Under the pieces are notes generated by a model, which saw only the letters and a program-made list of their open reading frames with translations, was not told the DNA's origin and did not search any database. Made by a program: the position numbers and the translations under genes. Below are positions 1 through 7,794 of a stretch of DNA of 64,000 nt, piece after piece. How positions within the stretch are numbered: position 1 is the stretch's first letter; each line of letters starts with the position of its first letter. Source of the stretch: Acidithiobacillus sp. GTDB taxonomy: Bacteria; Pseudomonadota; Gammaproteobacteria; Acidithiobacillales; Acidithiobacillaceae. The stretch is from NCBI RefSeq assembly GCF_023256195.1, contig NZ_JAGDWX010000023.1, forward strand, positions 134,927-198,926, in the 5' to 3' direction.

Positions 1-2
1 CG

Positions 3-863
3 GCCGCAGCGGGTGCGGCCCAGCGCCTGAACGTGTTGCGCGGTCGCGATCTGCCCGCGGGCTGGGCCGGCAAGGTCTGGGCCCAGTCCCAAGGGGTGGC
101 GGCCGCAGGCGAGGTGCCCTGGCTCTGGTTCACGGACGCCGACATCCAGCATGGGGAGACGGTGCTGCGCCGTCTGGTGGCCAAGGCCGAGGGGGAACAG
201 CGGGTACTGGTTTCGCTGATGGTGGAGCTGTCCTGCCGGAGTTTCTGGGAGCGCCTGTTGATCCCGGCCTTTGTTTTCTTCTTCCAGAAGCTCTACCCCT
301 TTGCCTGGGTCAACGATCCAGGTCGGCCCCTGGCCGGTGCTGCCGGCGGCTGCATGTTGCTGCGCCGCGACGCCTTGGAGCGTGCCGGTGGGCTCGCACG
401 CATGCGGGCTGCCCTCATCGACGACTGCACCCTGGCAGGTCTGCTCAAGCCCCTCGGCCCCATCTGGCTCGGGCTCACCCACGACAGTCGCAGCCTGCGC
501 GCCTATCCCCGTCTGGGCGAGATCTGGTCCATGGTGGCGCGTTCGGCCTACGTGCAGCTGGAGCAGAAACCCAGCCGCCTGCTGCTGGCGGTATCGGGGA
601 TGATCTTCCTCTACCTCTGGCCACTGCTGGCCCTTGTCTACGGCGTCGTGGTCCAGGTCTGGTGGCTGTGGTTGCCCGCCCTGGCCGCGCTCTTGCTGGC
701 CTGGCGCATGTACCTGCCAATGCTGCGTTTCTATGCGCTGCCCTGGTGGTGGGGCGTGAGCCTCTTCCCCGCCGCCTGGCTCTACACCCTCATGACGGCC
801 GACTCCGGTCGCCGCCACTATCTGGGCCGGGGCGGCGCCTGGAAAGGGCGGCACTACTCCTGA
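3..863 (+). CDS. hpnB: Hopanoid-associated glycosyltransferase HpnB (5' partial)
   Basis: The reading frame is open from the first bases, so the start lies outside the window and 286 residues are visible. HpnB proteins are usually about 380 residues, so roughly the first quarter is missing. The visible part has a DxD-type sugar-nucleotide motif (TDADI, near residue 45), the family-typical stretches ERLLIPAFVFFFQ and GAAGGCMLLRR, an acidic ALIDDCTLA segment, and a hydrophobic C-terminal third with about three membrane spans. It is a GT2 family enzyme at the inner membrane, found with hopanoid genes in many bacteria; the sugar acceptor is not established. No other hopanoid gene is in view. The next gene is convergent, about 90 bp away. 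Confidence 0.88.
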   Translation, partial: AAAGAAQRLNVLRGRDLPAGWAGKVWAQSQGVAAAGEVPWLWFTDADIQHGETVLRRLVAKAEGEQRVLVSLMVELSCRSFWERLLIPAFVFFFQKLYPFAWVNDPGRPLAGAAGGCMLLRRDALERAGGLARMRAALIDDCTLAGLLKPLGPIWLGLTHDSRSLRAYPRLGEIWSMVARSAYVQLEQKPSRLLLAVSGMIFLYLWPLLALVYGVVVQVWWLWLPALAALLLAWRMYLPMLRFYALPWWWGVSLFPAAWLYTLMTADSGRRHYLGRGGAWKGRHYS

Positions 864-951
864 AACGGCAGTGCCCCATACAGCCGCCTCCCGGAACGGA
901 GCGAGCCCCGCCCGCAGGACACCCGCTGCCGCGACGATGTCGTAAAACGTA

Positions 952-2085
952 CTAGGCGCGATAGTGCAGCAGATAGCGCCACTCGAAGGCGCGCTTGGCC
1001 AGGTGCCACAAGGGGCTTGGGATGACCCGCGCCTGTTCCGGGCTGCGATAGACCATGAAAGCGTTGTCGATACCGTCGACAATGCAGACCAGCTCGTTCT
1101 TGAAGCGTTTGTCCGGCGCTTCACCGCGCAGGAAACGGACGATATTGTGCGCCGCCGTTTCCGCCTGCAGATCCGCGGCATGACCCTGTTTGGGCAACCA
1201 ATCCGGACTGCCCGCGTAGGCGCCGGCGTCGCCTACGACATAGACGCCGGGGAAGTCTGGGACGGCGCAATGCCCATCGGCCTGGATGAAGCCGCCGGGC
1301 GACACGGGCAGGCCGCTGGGCAGGGCGAACTCCGGTCCGGTCATGCCCGGCATGAAGAGAATGAGGTCGGCAGGGATGCGTTCCCCTTCCGTTTCTACCG
1401 CATGGTCGTGGAAGGCAAGGATCTTGTTACCCAGGTGGGTCTGTATACCTCGACGCTCCATCTCCCCCAGCAGACCCGCTACCGCCGCCGAGCCCAGCCG
1501 ATTGCCGGGCTCGTGCATGGGATTGAAGAAATGCAGGCGAACCTTCTCGCGTCGCCCGCGTCGGCGCAGCCAGGTATCGATGCCAAAGAGCAGCTCAAAG
1601 ATGGGCCCTCCGCGCACGGCCCCTGGCTCAGCCGGGTTGCCGGCAAACCCAAAAGCGATGTCGCCCGCTTCCAGGAGTGCCAGGCGGTCGCGAATCTGCT
1701 CCGCCGCCTCGATGCCGTCGCAGATGGCCAGCCCATGCTCGATCCCCGGCAGCTTGCGGAGAGATCGTCCGCCGGTGGCAATGAGGAGGACATCGTTGTC
1801 GATCTCCTCGCCCTGATCGCTGCGTACCCGGCGCCCCTGCGCCTCTATGGCCGTCACCCGCCCGGAGTGGAAATGGATATGATTGCGACTAAAAAAGCGA
1901 TTCAGGTCGATGCGCAGTTCAGAACCCTGACGCAGGCCCGTGGGCACCCAGATGAGGCTCGGGTAATAGACGAATTCTGCATGCGGAGCGAGCACGTGGA
2001 TCTCGGCATCCGGTAGTTGCCGACGTAGGTGACGGATGGCAGTGAGGGCGCCGAAGCCAGCGCCAAGTATCGTGATTCTGGTCAT
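952..2085 (-). CDS. SQR-like FAD-dependent oxidoreductase
   Basis: A 377-residue flavoprotein of the sulfide:quinone oxidoreductase / flavocytochrome c sulfide dehydrogenase superfamily. Residues 8-13 (GAGFGA) form the N-terminal FAD dinucleotide fold and VVGDAGA near 283-289 is the second FAD motif. The C-terminal HLAKRAFEWRYLL segment resembles the SQR membrane-anchoring end. Cys122 and Cys334 align with Cys128 and Cys356 of the A. ferrooxidans enzyme, but the region matching catalytic Cys160 (around residues 148-160) has no cysteine, so sulfide oxidation is not assured. The ATG at 2085 is preferred over the upstream in-frame start because AGGAG sits 7 nt before it. It is the last gene of the sulfur module, behind the persulfide dioxygenase and the unknown gene. 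Alternative: a type II NADH dehydrogenase-like enzyme. Confidence 0.75.
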   Translation of the reverse strand: MTRITILGAGFGALTAIRHLRRQLPDAEIHVLAPHAEFVYYPSLIWVPTGLRQGSELRIDLNRFFSRNHIHFHSGRVTAIEAQGRRVRSDQGEEIDNDVLLIATGGRSLRKLPGIEHGLAICDGIEAAEQIRDRLALLEAGDIAFGFAGNPAEPGAVRGGPIFELLFGIDTWLRRRGRREKVRLHFFNPMHEPGNRLGSAAVAGLLGEMERRGIQTHLGNKILAFHDHAVETEGERIPADLILFMPGMTGPEFALPSGLPVSPGGFIQADGHCAVPDFPGVYVVGDAGAYAGSPDWLPKQGHAADLQAETAAHNIVRFLRGEAPDKRFKNELVCIVDGIDNAFMVYRSPEQARVIPSPLWHLAKRAFEWRYLLHYRA

Positions 2086-2217
2086 GTTCTGTCTCCTGAT
2101 GAGCCTATGATCCAAGCCGATGCGCGAAAGCCACCCATACTCGGGTCGGCCTTCGCACTTGCGCTACCGTGTGTACCGGAGCTCGAGTTACGCACCGGAG
2201 TCGTCCCCAGCGAGGTT

Positions 2218-2727
2218 CTACACCAGCACGGGTCGATAATCCTCGGGCAGAGGGCTTGCCTCCTGCGCCTGAGCAAAGCCCCGCGCCGAAAAGAGGCTGA
2301 CGATCTGACCGTGGCCCTGAATGAGGCGAGCGACGTTGGGGTCGTCGCTGCGCTCCTCCACCAGGACCCCATTGGGCAAAAGGGTAACCTCCATCTGCAC
2401 CTTGTCGTGCTGGGCGAAGAGCTCGGCAAAGGCGGGGTCCCAGAAACGCAGGCCGAAATTCTCCTGGAGTCGCTGGTGCATGCTCGGCACGTGGTCGTGG
2501 AGCAGGCTGACCACTTCGGGATTCTCGGAGGTGGTCAGGCTGCGTATGCCCGACTCCGTCAGATGCAGCTCCCGTCGGATATCTGCGTGTAAGGCCAACA
2601 GGCGGTGGAAGACGTCCTGGTCGTGCCGATGACGCGCTTGCTTGGTACCGCCCAGAGCCATGCCGCGGCCGCGCCCGCCGCCGCGACGATCCTCTGGAAA
2701 GGTCGGGTTATGGATGGATTCAGACAT
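2218..2727 (-). CDS. Conserved protein of unknown function with a duplicated domain
   Basis: 169 residues, no signal peptide or membrane span. I do not recognise a named function. The N-terminal 35 residues are Gly/Arg-rich and probably disordered. After that two similar units occur, about residues 51-85 and 110-145, each with the order beta-like segment, xSG/NG turn, S-(E/D)-(N/D)-P-x-V, L(L/I)xxH and a following helix. Histidines in H(D)HVPSMH and GHG recur and could bind metal or heme, which is only a guess. The ATG at 2727 has GGGAGA about 7 nt upstream and overlaps the end of the dioxygenase gene by 8 bp, so the two are translationally coupled. That coupling and the SQR-like gene downstream suggest a role in sulfur oxidation. 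Confidence 0.7.
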   Translation of the reverse strand: MSESIHNPTFPEDRRGGGRGRGMALGGTKQARHRHDQDVFHRLLALHADIRRELHLTESGIRSLTTSENPEVVSLLHDHVPSMHQRLQENFGLRFWDPAFAELFAQHDKVQMEVTLLPNGVLVEERSDDPNVARLIQGHGQIVSLFSARGFAQAQEASPLPEDYRPVLV

Positions 2728-3427
2728 GATGTTCTCTCCCGATGTCTTCGCGGCCGCAGCGCTCATTGGCAGGGACCGCGATGTGGATATGTTTGGGTTG
2801 CGCCAGGTCCAGCTGGCTCATGAGCTCGATGAACGCTTCCCGCGATTTGCCGGCCAGACGTGGGTTGCTGCGCTTTTCCTCGGCAATACAGCTGACCCAG
2901 CGTCCGTGATAATCGTGCCCGGGATAGATCAGCGTTTCCTCGGGCAAGGTAAAGAGTTTCTGGGTGACACTGTCGTAGAGCGTGCCAGCATCGCCGCCCT
3001 GGAAGTCGGTCCGTCCGCAGCCACCGATGAGCAAGGCATCGCCCGTGAAGACTCGGTCATGCCAGCGATAGCTCACACAACCGGGCGTGTGACCCGGTGT
3101 CGCCAGCACCCGGATGACATCGTCCCCCAGGACCAGGAAATCCCCATCTTCCACCTTGCGATCGGCACAGTCGGCCCCTGCTGCAGCGCTGATGACGACT
3201 TCGGCACGGGTGGTGGCGCGCAGATCGCCGGCGGCACTGACGTGGTCGGCGTGTACGTGTGTCTCCAGGGCATAGCGCAGGGTCAGGTCGTGTTCCCGCA
3301 GAATGCGCAGGATCTCGTCGCTGTGGCCCTTCACGGCATCGATGACCACGGCCTCGCGCCAGGTCAGATCTCCCAGGATATAGGTATAGGTGCTGCTCTC
3401 CTTGTCGAAAAGCTGCTTGAAAAACAT
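2720..3427 (-). CDS. sdo: ETHE1-type persulfide (sulfur) dioxygenase
   Basis: 235-residue metallo-beta-lactamase-fold protein. The HxHxDH signature is at residues 57-62, followed by His113 (TPGHTPG), Asp130 (FTGDALLI) and His171 (YPGHDY). The stretch GCGRTDFQ at 137-143 marks the ETHE1 subgroup rather than glyoxalase II. Members oxidise glutathione persulfide to sulfite and glutathione with a mononuclear iron held by two His and one Asp. In Acidithiobacillus such enzymes are the sulfur dioxygenases of elemental sulfur oxidation. The ATG at 3427 has AGGAG 8 nt upstream; the upstream in-frame start has no ribosome site. It is first of a three-gene unit with the unknown gene (8 bp overlap) and the SQR-like gene, behind an FNR-type promoter. 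Confidence 0.88.
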   Translation of the reverse strand: MFFKQLFDKESSTYTYILGDLTWREAVVIDAVKGHSDEILRILREHDLTLRYALETHVHADHVSAAGDLRATTRAEVVISAAAGADCADRKVEDGDFLVLGDDVIRVLATPGHTPGCVSYRWHDRVFTGDALLIGGCGRTDFQGGDAGTLYDSVTQKLFTLPEETLIYPGHDYHGRWVSCIAEEKRSNPRLAGKSREAFIELMSQLDLAQPKHIHIAVPANERCGREDIGREHHV

Positions 3428-3462
3428 GATGACGTCTCCTTTCGGTTCCGTGGCTTCCATTA

Positions 3463-3511
3463 CTTGGATAGCCTAGCCCGAGCGGCGATCCCATGCATTG
3501 ATATTTGTCAA
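3463..3511 (-). promoter_or_regulatory. FNR box and class II-type promoter of the sulfur module
   Basis: On the minus strand the site reads TTGACAAATATCAA (3511-3498), nine of ten positions of the FNR consensus TTGAT-N4-ATCAA. A -10-like TAGGCT lies at 3475-3470. The box centre is 32 bp from the hexamer centre, which puts the box at -41.5 for a start at 3463, the standard class II activator geometry. The predicted 36-nt leader contains the dioxygenase ribosome site. The FNR-like gene immediately upstream encodes the matching recognition motif. Confidence 0.65.
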
Positions 3512-3551
3512 AGTAGATCGATTTTGTCGGGTATTCCCGAAGGTGAACCCG

Positions 3552-4247
3552 TCAGGAGGCGCTATCCTCGCGCAGGGCTTGCGGCATCAGGATTTCCAGC
3601 GTGCCCCGAGATTCCCGCAACCAGCCGCGCCGTTTGAAATCCGCCATGATCCGGCTCACATGCTCGGTGCTGAGTCCGAGAAACTCGCCGAGGTCTTGAC
3701 GAGTAAGGGGAAAGGGAAGACTGCGGTGCTGTGGGTAGGCCTCCGCCCATTGCAGCAGGAAAGTGGCCAGACGTGCTTCCGCCCGGCGCGCGCCGAGATC
3801 GACGATACGACTCTCCGCTTCTTCCAGTGCCCGCTGCCAGCGCCGGAAGATGGCCTCCCGCACCACCGGTAGGCGTTGGGACAACTGGTCGAGCTCGCGC
3901 AGATCGAGGCGGCAGAGCTTGACCGTGGACAGAGCGATGGCCGTGTGCTGGTGGCGTTGCCGGTGCAGTCCCTCGAAGCCGAACAGGTCTCCGTGGTGGA
4001 GCAGGCGGACGATCTGGGCGCGCCCATCGGCGAGGGATTTGACCAGCTTCACGGCGCCCTCGCGCAGGGTGTAGGCGCAGCAGGCGTCCTCGCCCTCGTG
4101 GTAGATGGTGGTGCCCGCCCCAAGCTCCAGATCCACCACATCCATGCCCAGGGCGCACAACTCTTCTCCGCTCAAGCCCGCGAAGATGCTGCGCTCGCGC
4201 ATCGCGCAGTGCAAACAGTCGGACTTTTTCAACGCTCCTTCGGCCAC
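3552..4247 (-). CDS. CRP/FNR-family transcriptional regulator
   Basis: About 231 residues: an N-terminal Cys motif (C-x2-C at 11-14), a cyclic-nucleotide-binding beta-barrel (GTTIYHEGE to GDLFGFEGL), a dimerisation helix and a C-terminal winged helix. The recognition helix carries E-x-x-S-R (STEHVSRIM), the FNR signature that reads TTGAT half sites. A cysteine in VKLCRLDL matches E. coli FNR Cys122, and another lies at 31, but the third N-terminal Cys is not at the E. coli spacing, so [4Fe-4S] oxygen sensing is possible, not shown. The frame runs far upstream inside trmB; I chose the GTG at 4247, 5 nt past the trmB stop, because it keeps the Cys pair. Start uncertain. The likely target is the FNR box just downstream. 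Confidence 0.82.
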   Translation of the reverse strand: MAEGALKKSDCLHCAMRERSIFAGLSGEELCALGMDVVDLELGAGTTIYHEGEDACCAYTLREGAVKLVKSLADGRAQIVRLLHHGDLFGFEGLHRQRHQHTAIALSTVKLCRLDLRELDQLSQRLPVVREAIFRRWQRALEEAESRIVDLGARRAEARLATFLLQWAEAYPQHRSLPFPLTRQDLGEFLGLSTEHVSRIMADFKRRGWLRESRGTLEILMPQALREDSAS

Positions 4248-4251
4248 CAGC

Positions 4252-4968
4252 TCAGTCCGAACGCTTACGAAAACGCAGGTCGAAGACTCGGTGTCCCAGT
4301 GCTTCTCCCCGACGCTCGAAGCGCGTGGGAATGCGATTCTCCGGCGGCGGGCTGAAGGCGCCGTCGGGATCGAGGTTATCGAGACTGTCGGTGGCCGAGA
4401 GGACGGCCAGCGCGTGCTCTGCGTAAGGCTCCCAGTCCGTGGCAAACTGCAGCTCGCCGCCGACACGCAACAGAGCCGCAAGCTGACGGGCCGACTCCGG
4501 CTGCAGCAGACGACGCTTGTGGTGCCGCTTCTTTGGCCAGGGATCCGGAAACTGAATGACGATAAGTGCAAACACTCCTGCCGGCAGGGTTGCGAGCCAG
4601 GCCATGGCATCGCCGTGAAGCACTCGCACGTTGTCGATGCCCTCTGTCTCCAGCCGCTGGAGCAGAGCGCCGACACCCGGAGCGTGCACCTCGGCGCCAA
4701 TGCAGCCCCAATCCGGATGCCGTGCAGCAAAATGGGCGAGGTGCTCGCCATTGCCGAACCCGATCTCCAGGGCAAGGGGACGCCCATCCGTCCAGGGTGA
4801 GGTCCAAGGCTCCCGCGGCGCGATGGCCCAGCGCGGCAGGAGCTCCGTCATCGCTCGTCGCTGCGCTTGGGTAAAACGTCCTTGGCGCAGCACGAAGCTG
4901 CGCACGGGGCGGCGATCCGGCCCGGACTGCGAGGAGTTTGGCTTGAGAGAATCAGACATGCAGGGCAT
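4252..4968 (-). CDS. trmB: tRNA (guanine-N7-)-methyltransferase TrmB
   Basis: 238 residues, close to the family length. It methylates N7 of G46 in the variable loop of many tRNAs, using S-adenosylmethionine, in the cytosol. The SAM-binding motif LEIGFGNGEHL lies near residues 66-76 and the TrmB signature FPDPWPKKRHHKRR near 140-153. The C-terminal PTRFERRGEALGHRVFDL fits the family end. An ATG at 4959 is an equally good start; neither has a clear Shine-Dalgarno sequence. It is divergent from purE with 38 bp between, and the FNR-like gene follows almost without a gap, so the two are probably co-transcribed. Confidence 0.93.
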   Translation of the reverse strand: MPCMSDSLKPNSSQSGPDRRPVRSFVLRQGRFTQAQRRAMTELLPRWAIAPREPWTSPWTDGRPLALEIGFGNGEHLAHFAARHPDWGCIGAEVHAPGVGALLQRLETEGIDNVRVLHGDAMAWLATLPAGVFALIVIQFPDPWPKKRHHKRRLLQPESARQLAALLRVGGELQFATDWEPYAEHALAVLSATDSLDNLDPDGAFSPPPENRIPTRFERRGEALGHRVFDLRFRKRSD

Positions 4969-5006
4969 TATAGCGGGTTTGGGAAAAAGGCCTAAAGGAG
5001 GCAGGC

Positions 5007-5503
<497 letters not shown>

Positions 5504-5507
<4 letters not shown>

Positions 5508-6655
5508 TCCCTACCGGTCAGAGCCTGGGCGTGCTGGGCGGTGGGCAGCTCGGCATGTTCTTCACCCTGGCGGCGCAGCGGCACGGCTACCCCGTCTGGG
5601 TGCTGGATCCGGATCCCCGCTGTCCTGCGGCTCGCACGGCAGCGCGCCACCTCTGCGCGCCCCTGGACGATCCGGTGGCGCTTGCGGAACTCACCGAGGG
5701 CGTCGCCGCTCTCACGGTGGAGTCGGAAAACATTCCCGCGGCGACCCTTGCCCACTGCGCCCCGTGGATGCGCCCGGGGCCGGAAGCGGTGCGCATCGCC
5801 CAGGACCGCCGCCTGGAAAAATCCTTTCTGCGCGATCTCGATCTTCCCGTCGCGCCCTTCGTCGTGCTGGATGCCGGCAGTCCTGTGCCGGCCCTCGTGG
5901 ACGATTTCTCTTTTCCTGCGCTTCTCAAGACGGCGCGCTGGGGCTACGACGGCAAAGGACAGGAGACCGTGGCGCGAGCCGAGGATCTGGCGCGCGCCTG
6001 GCAGGCTCTGGCGGGGGTGGATGCGGTGCTCGAAGCGCGTCTCGCCCTGGTCGCCGAGTTCTCCATCCTGCTGGCCCGGGGAGAGGACGGGATGGTGGTG
6101 TTTTACCCGGCGGCACGCAACTACCACCGCGATGGTATCCTGGACGTCACCCTGGTCAGCCCCGCAGCCCCCACCACCCTGGAGCTGGAGGCCCGACACA
6201 TGGCCCTGCGGATTGCCGAGGCTCTGGATTACATCGGTGTCCTGGCCGTGGAATTCTTCGTCGATGACCGCGGGCAGGTGCTGGTCAACGAGCTGGCACC
6301 TCGACCACACAACAGCGGTCATTTCAGCCTCGATGCCAGTCTGCAGAGCCAGTTCGACCAGCAGCTGCGCTGCCTTTGCGGTTTACCGCTGGGGGATACC
6401 CGCCTGCTCAGTCCGGTGGCTATGATGAATCTGCTGGGAGATCTCTGGATACCCGGAGAGCCCGATTGGGCCGGTGTACTGGAGCACCCGCAGGTCAAGC
6501 TATGGCTTTATGGTAAGGCGCAAGCCCGCTCTCGGCGCAAGATGGGGCACCTGACGATCCTTCCCGAGAGCCTGGATGCCGCAGCCGCGACCCTTGCCGC
6601 CCTGCGGCGTCGCCTGAGTCTACCGGAGCTGCCGCCATTGGGCCCCGTTCCCTGA
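5504..6655 (+). CDS. purK: N5-carboxyaminoimidazole ribonucleotide synthase PurK
   Basis: 383 residues. ATP-grasp enzyme that carboxylates AIR to N5-CAIR with bicarbonate and ATP, feeding PurE. The N-terminal [11 protein letters not shown] motif (residues 9-19), TVESENIP (about 66-73), GYDGKGQ in the ATP-binding domain and [12 protein letters not shown] near 264-275 are all family hallmarks. I start it at the ATG in the ATGA overlap with purE, although the frame stays open far upstream. The last 36 bp overlap, tail to tail, the 3' end of dsbB on the other strand. Confidence 0.95.
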
Positions 6656-7195
6656 GGTTTTACCGGCGAGAGTCCGGGAACGGCTCCACAGCGCCCAGGC
6701 AATGAGCAGCGCCGACAGCAGAAAAAAAAGCAGGCTCCAATGGGTGATGGGCCAGCCCAGCCAGCGCGCCTGGCCAGCCACGGCGCAGGAGCCCTTGCCT
6801 GCCAAGGCGGCGGCGAGAGAGCCCGCCAAGGTTCCCGGCGCAAAGCTGGATTCCGGCAGCAGCTGTACCGCGGTACAGGCCCGTACCCGGCTCGCGGCGG
6901 CTGCCGCCAGATGCCACTGCCAGCCTGCCAGCCCTGCACCCGCGAGGCTCGCCAATACCGCACCGGACCAGCTGGCGCGACGCCAGGGCGCAGATCCCCA
7001 AAGGCCAAGCAGCACGAGGACGATCAGCAGCACGATGGCCAGGCGCTGGTAGATACACAGACTGCAGGGCAGCAGACCGCGATGGAACTGCAGCCAGAGC
7101 ATGAGCCCGAGGGCGGCGGCCGCGGTCGCCGCGACGGCGATGGCTACCGCCGCCGGAGCTCGGCCCCTCAGCGTGACCCGGTCAAGGCCTTCCAT
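6620..7195 (-). CDS. dsbB: Disulfide bond formation protein DsbB
   Basis: 191 residues with four predicted inner-membrane helices. It re-oxidises a periplasmic DsbA-type protein and passes electrons to quinone. The first cysteine pair is in PCSLCIYQR (near residue 43), directly after the first helix. The second pair is in the large periplasmic loop (RACTAV and KGSCAVAG). The arginine after the CxxC, needed for quinone binding, is present (YQR). The start at 7195 lies inside the DsbG-like gene (28 bp overlap), so translation is probably coupled; no ribosome site is obvious. Its 3' end overlaps purK by 36 bp. Confidence 0.9.
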   Translation of the reverse strand: MEGLDRVTLRGRAPAAVAIAVAATAAAALGLMLWLQFHRGLLPCSLCIYQRLAIVLLIVLVLLGLWGSAPWRRASWSGAVLASLAGAGLAGWQWHLAAAAASRVRACTAVQLLPESSFAPGTLAGSLAAALAGKGSCAVAGQARWLGWPITHWSLLFFLLSALLIAWALWSRSRTLAGKTSGNGAQWRQLR

Positions 7196-7794
7196 TGCGC
7201 ATTATTGGGTAGACCGACGACATAGTGGACTGCCCCCTTTTCACGGTAGACCAAGAACGGCACGGTCGCGGAACCCTCGGGTGCCGAACCCGGCAGCAGG
7301 GATTGTTTGCCCTGAAGAAAACGGTAGTTTCGCTCGAGAATGGGGCGCATCTTGGCCAGAGTCGAAGCGTCTGCCAAGGGTGCGGCCCCCTCCGGTCGTC
7401 CGTCTCGCACTCTAAAGCCATCCTCATTGGCTTTCAATGCCCGCAGCGGGTCCTTCGCAGCCAGGATGGAAGCGGCCTTGGCGGCGCTGTTACCGGGTAT
7501 CAGATAACCCACCAGGATTAACCGCAGGCGCATCTGCCCCGCGCTGACGGGATTCTGCAGCCAGGAGAAGAGCTCGTGGCAATAGGGACAGTTGGGATCC
7601 ATGAAGAGATACACCACCGGACCGCGACTGCCCTCGGCTATATAGTGGGTGTGCTCCAGGGCCTGCCAGAAGTTCAGATCCTCGTCGCCAGGCGCCGCCG
7701 CAGCGGCCGAGCTCAGAGTCGGCCCGCACAACAGGCACAGGGTCAAAAGGGCGTAAACCCAGGTGCGATGCAGATTAGGGAAGTAGGTTTTCAC
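7168..7794 (-). CDS. DsbG/DsbC-like periplasmic thiol:disulfide protein
   Basis: 208 residues with an N-terminal signal peptide (hydrophobic core about 12-30, cleavage likely in the alanine run near 30-34). The thioredoxin-fold active site is C69-P-Y-C72 within MDPNCPYCHELF, and a cis-proline loop TVPF occurs near 177. The sequence around CPYC and ILVGYLIPGNSAAKAASIL resembles the catalytic domain of DsbG, but the N-terminal dimerisation domain of DsbC/DsbG is absent, so it may act as a monomeric oxidase paired with the adjacent DsbB. It overlaps the upstream GT39 gene by 4 bp (ATGA). Confidence 0.82.
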   Translation of the reverse strand: MKTYFPNLHRTWVYALLTLCLLCGPTLSSAAAAAPGDEDLNFWQALEHTHYIAEGSRGPVVYLFMDPNCPYCHELFSWLQNPVSAGQMRLRLILVGYLIPGNSAAKAASILAAKDPLRALKANEDGFRVRDGRPEGAAPLADASTLAKMRPILERNYRFLQGKQSLLPGSAPEGSATVPFLVYREKGAVHYVVGLPNNAQWKALTGSR

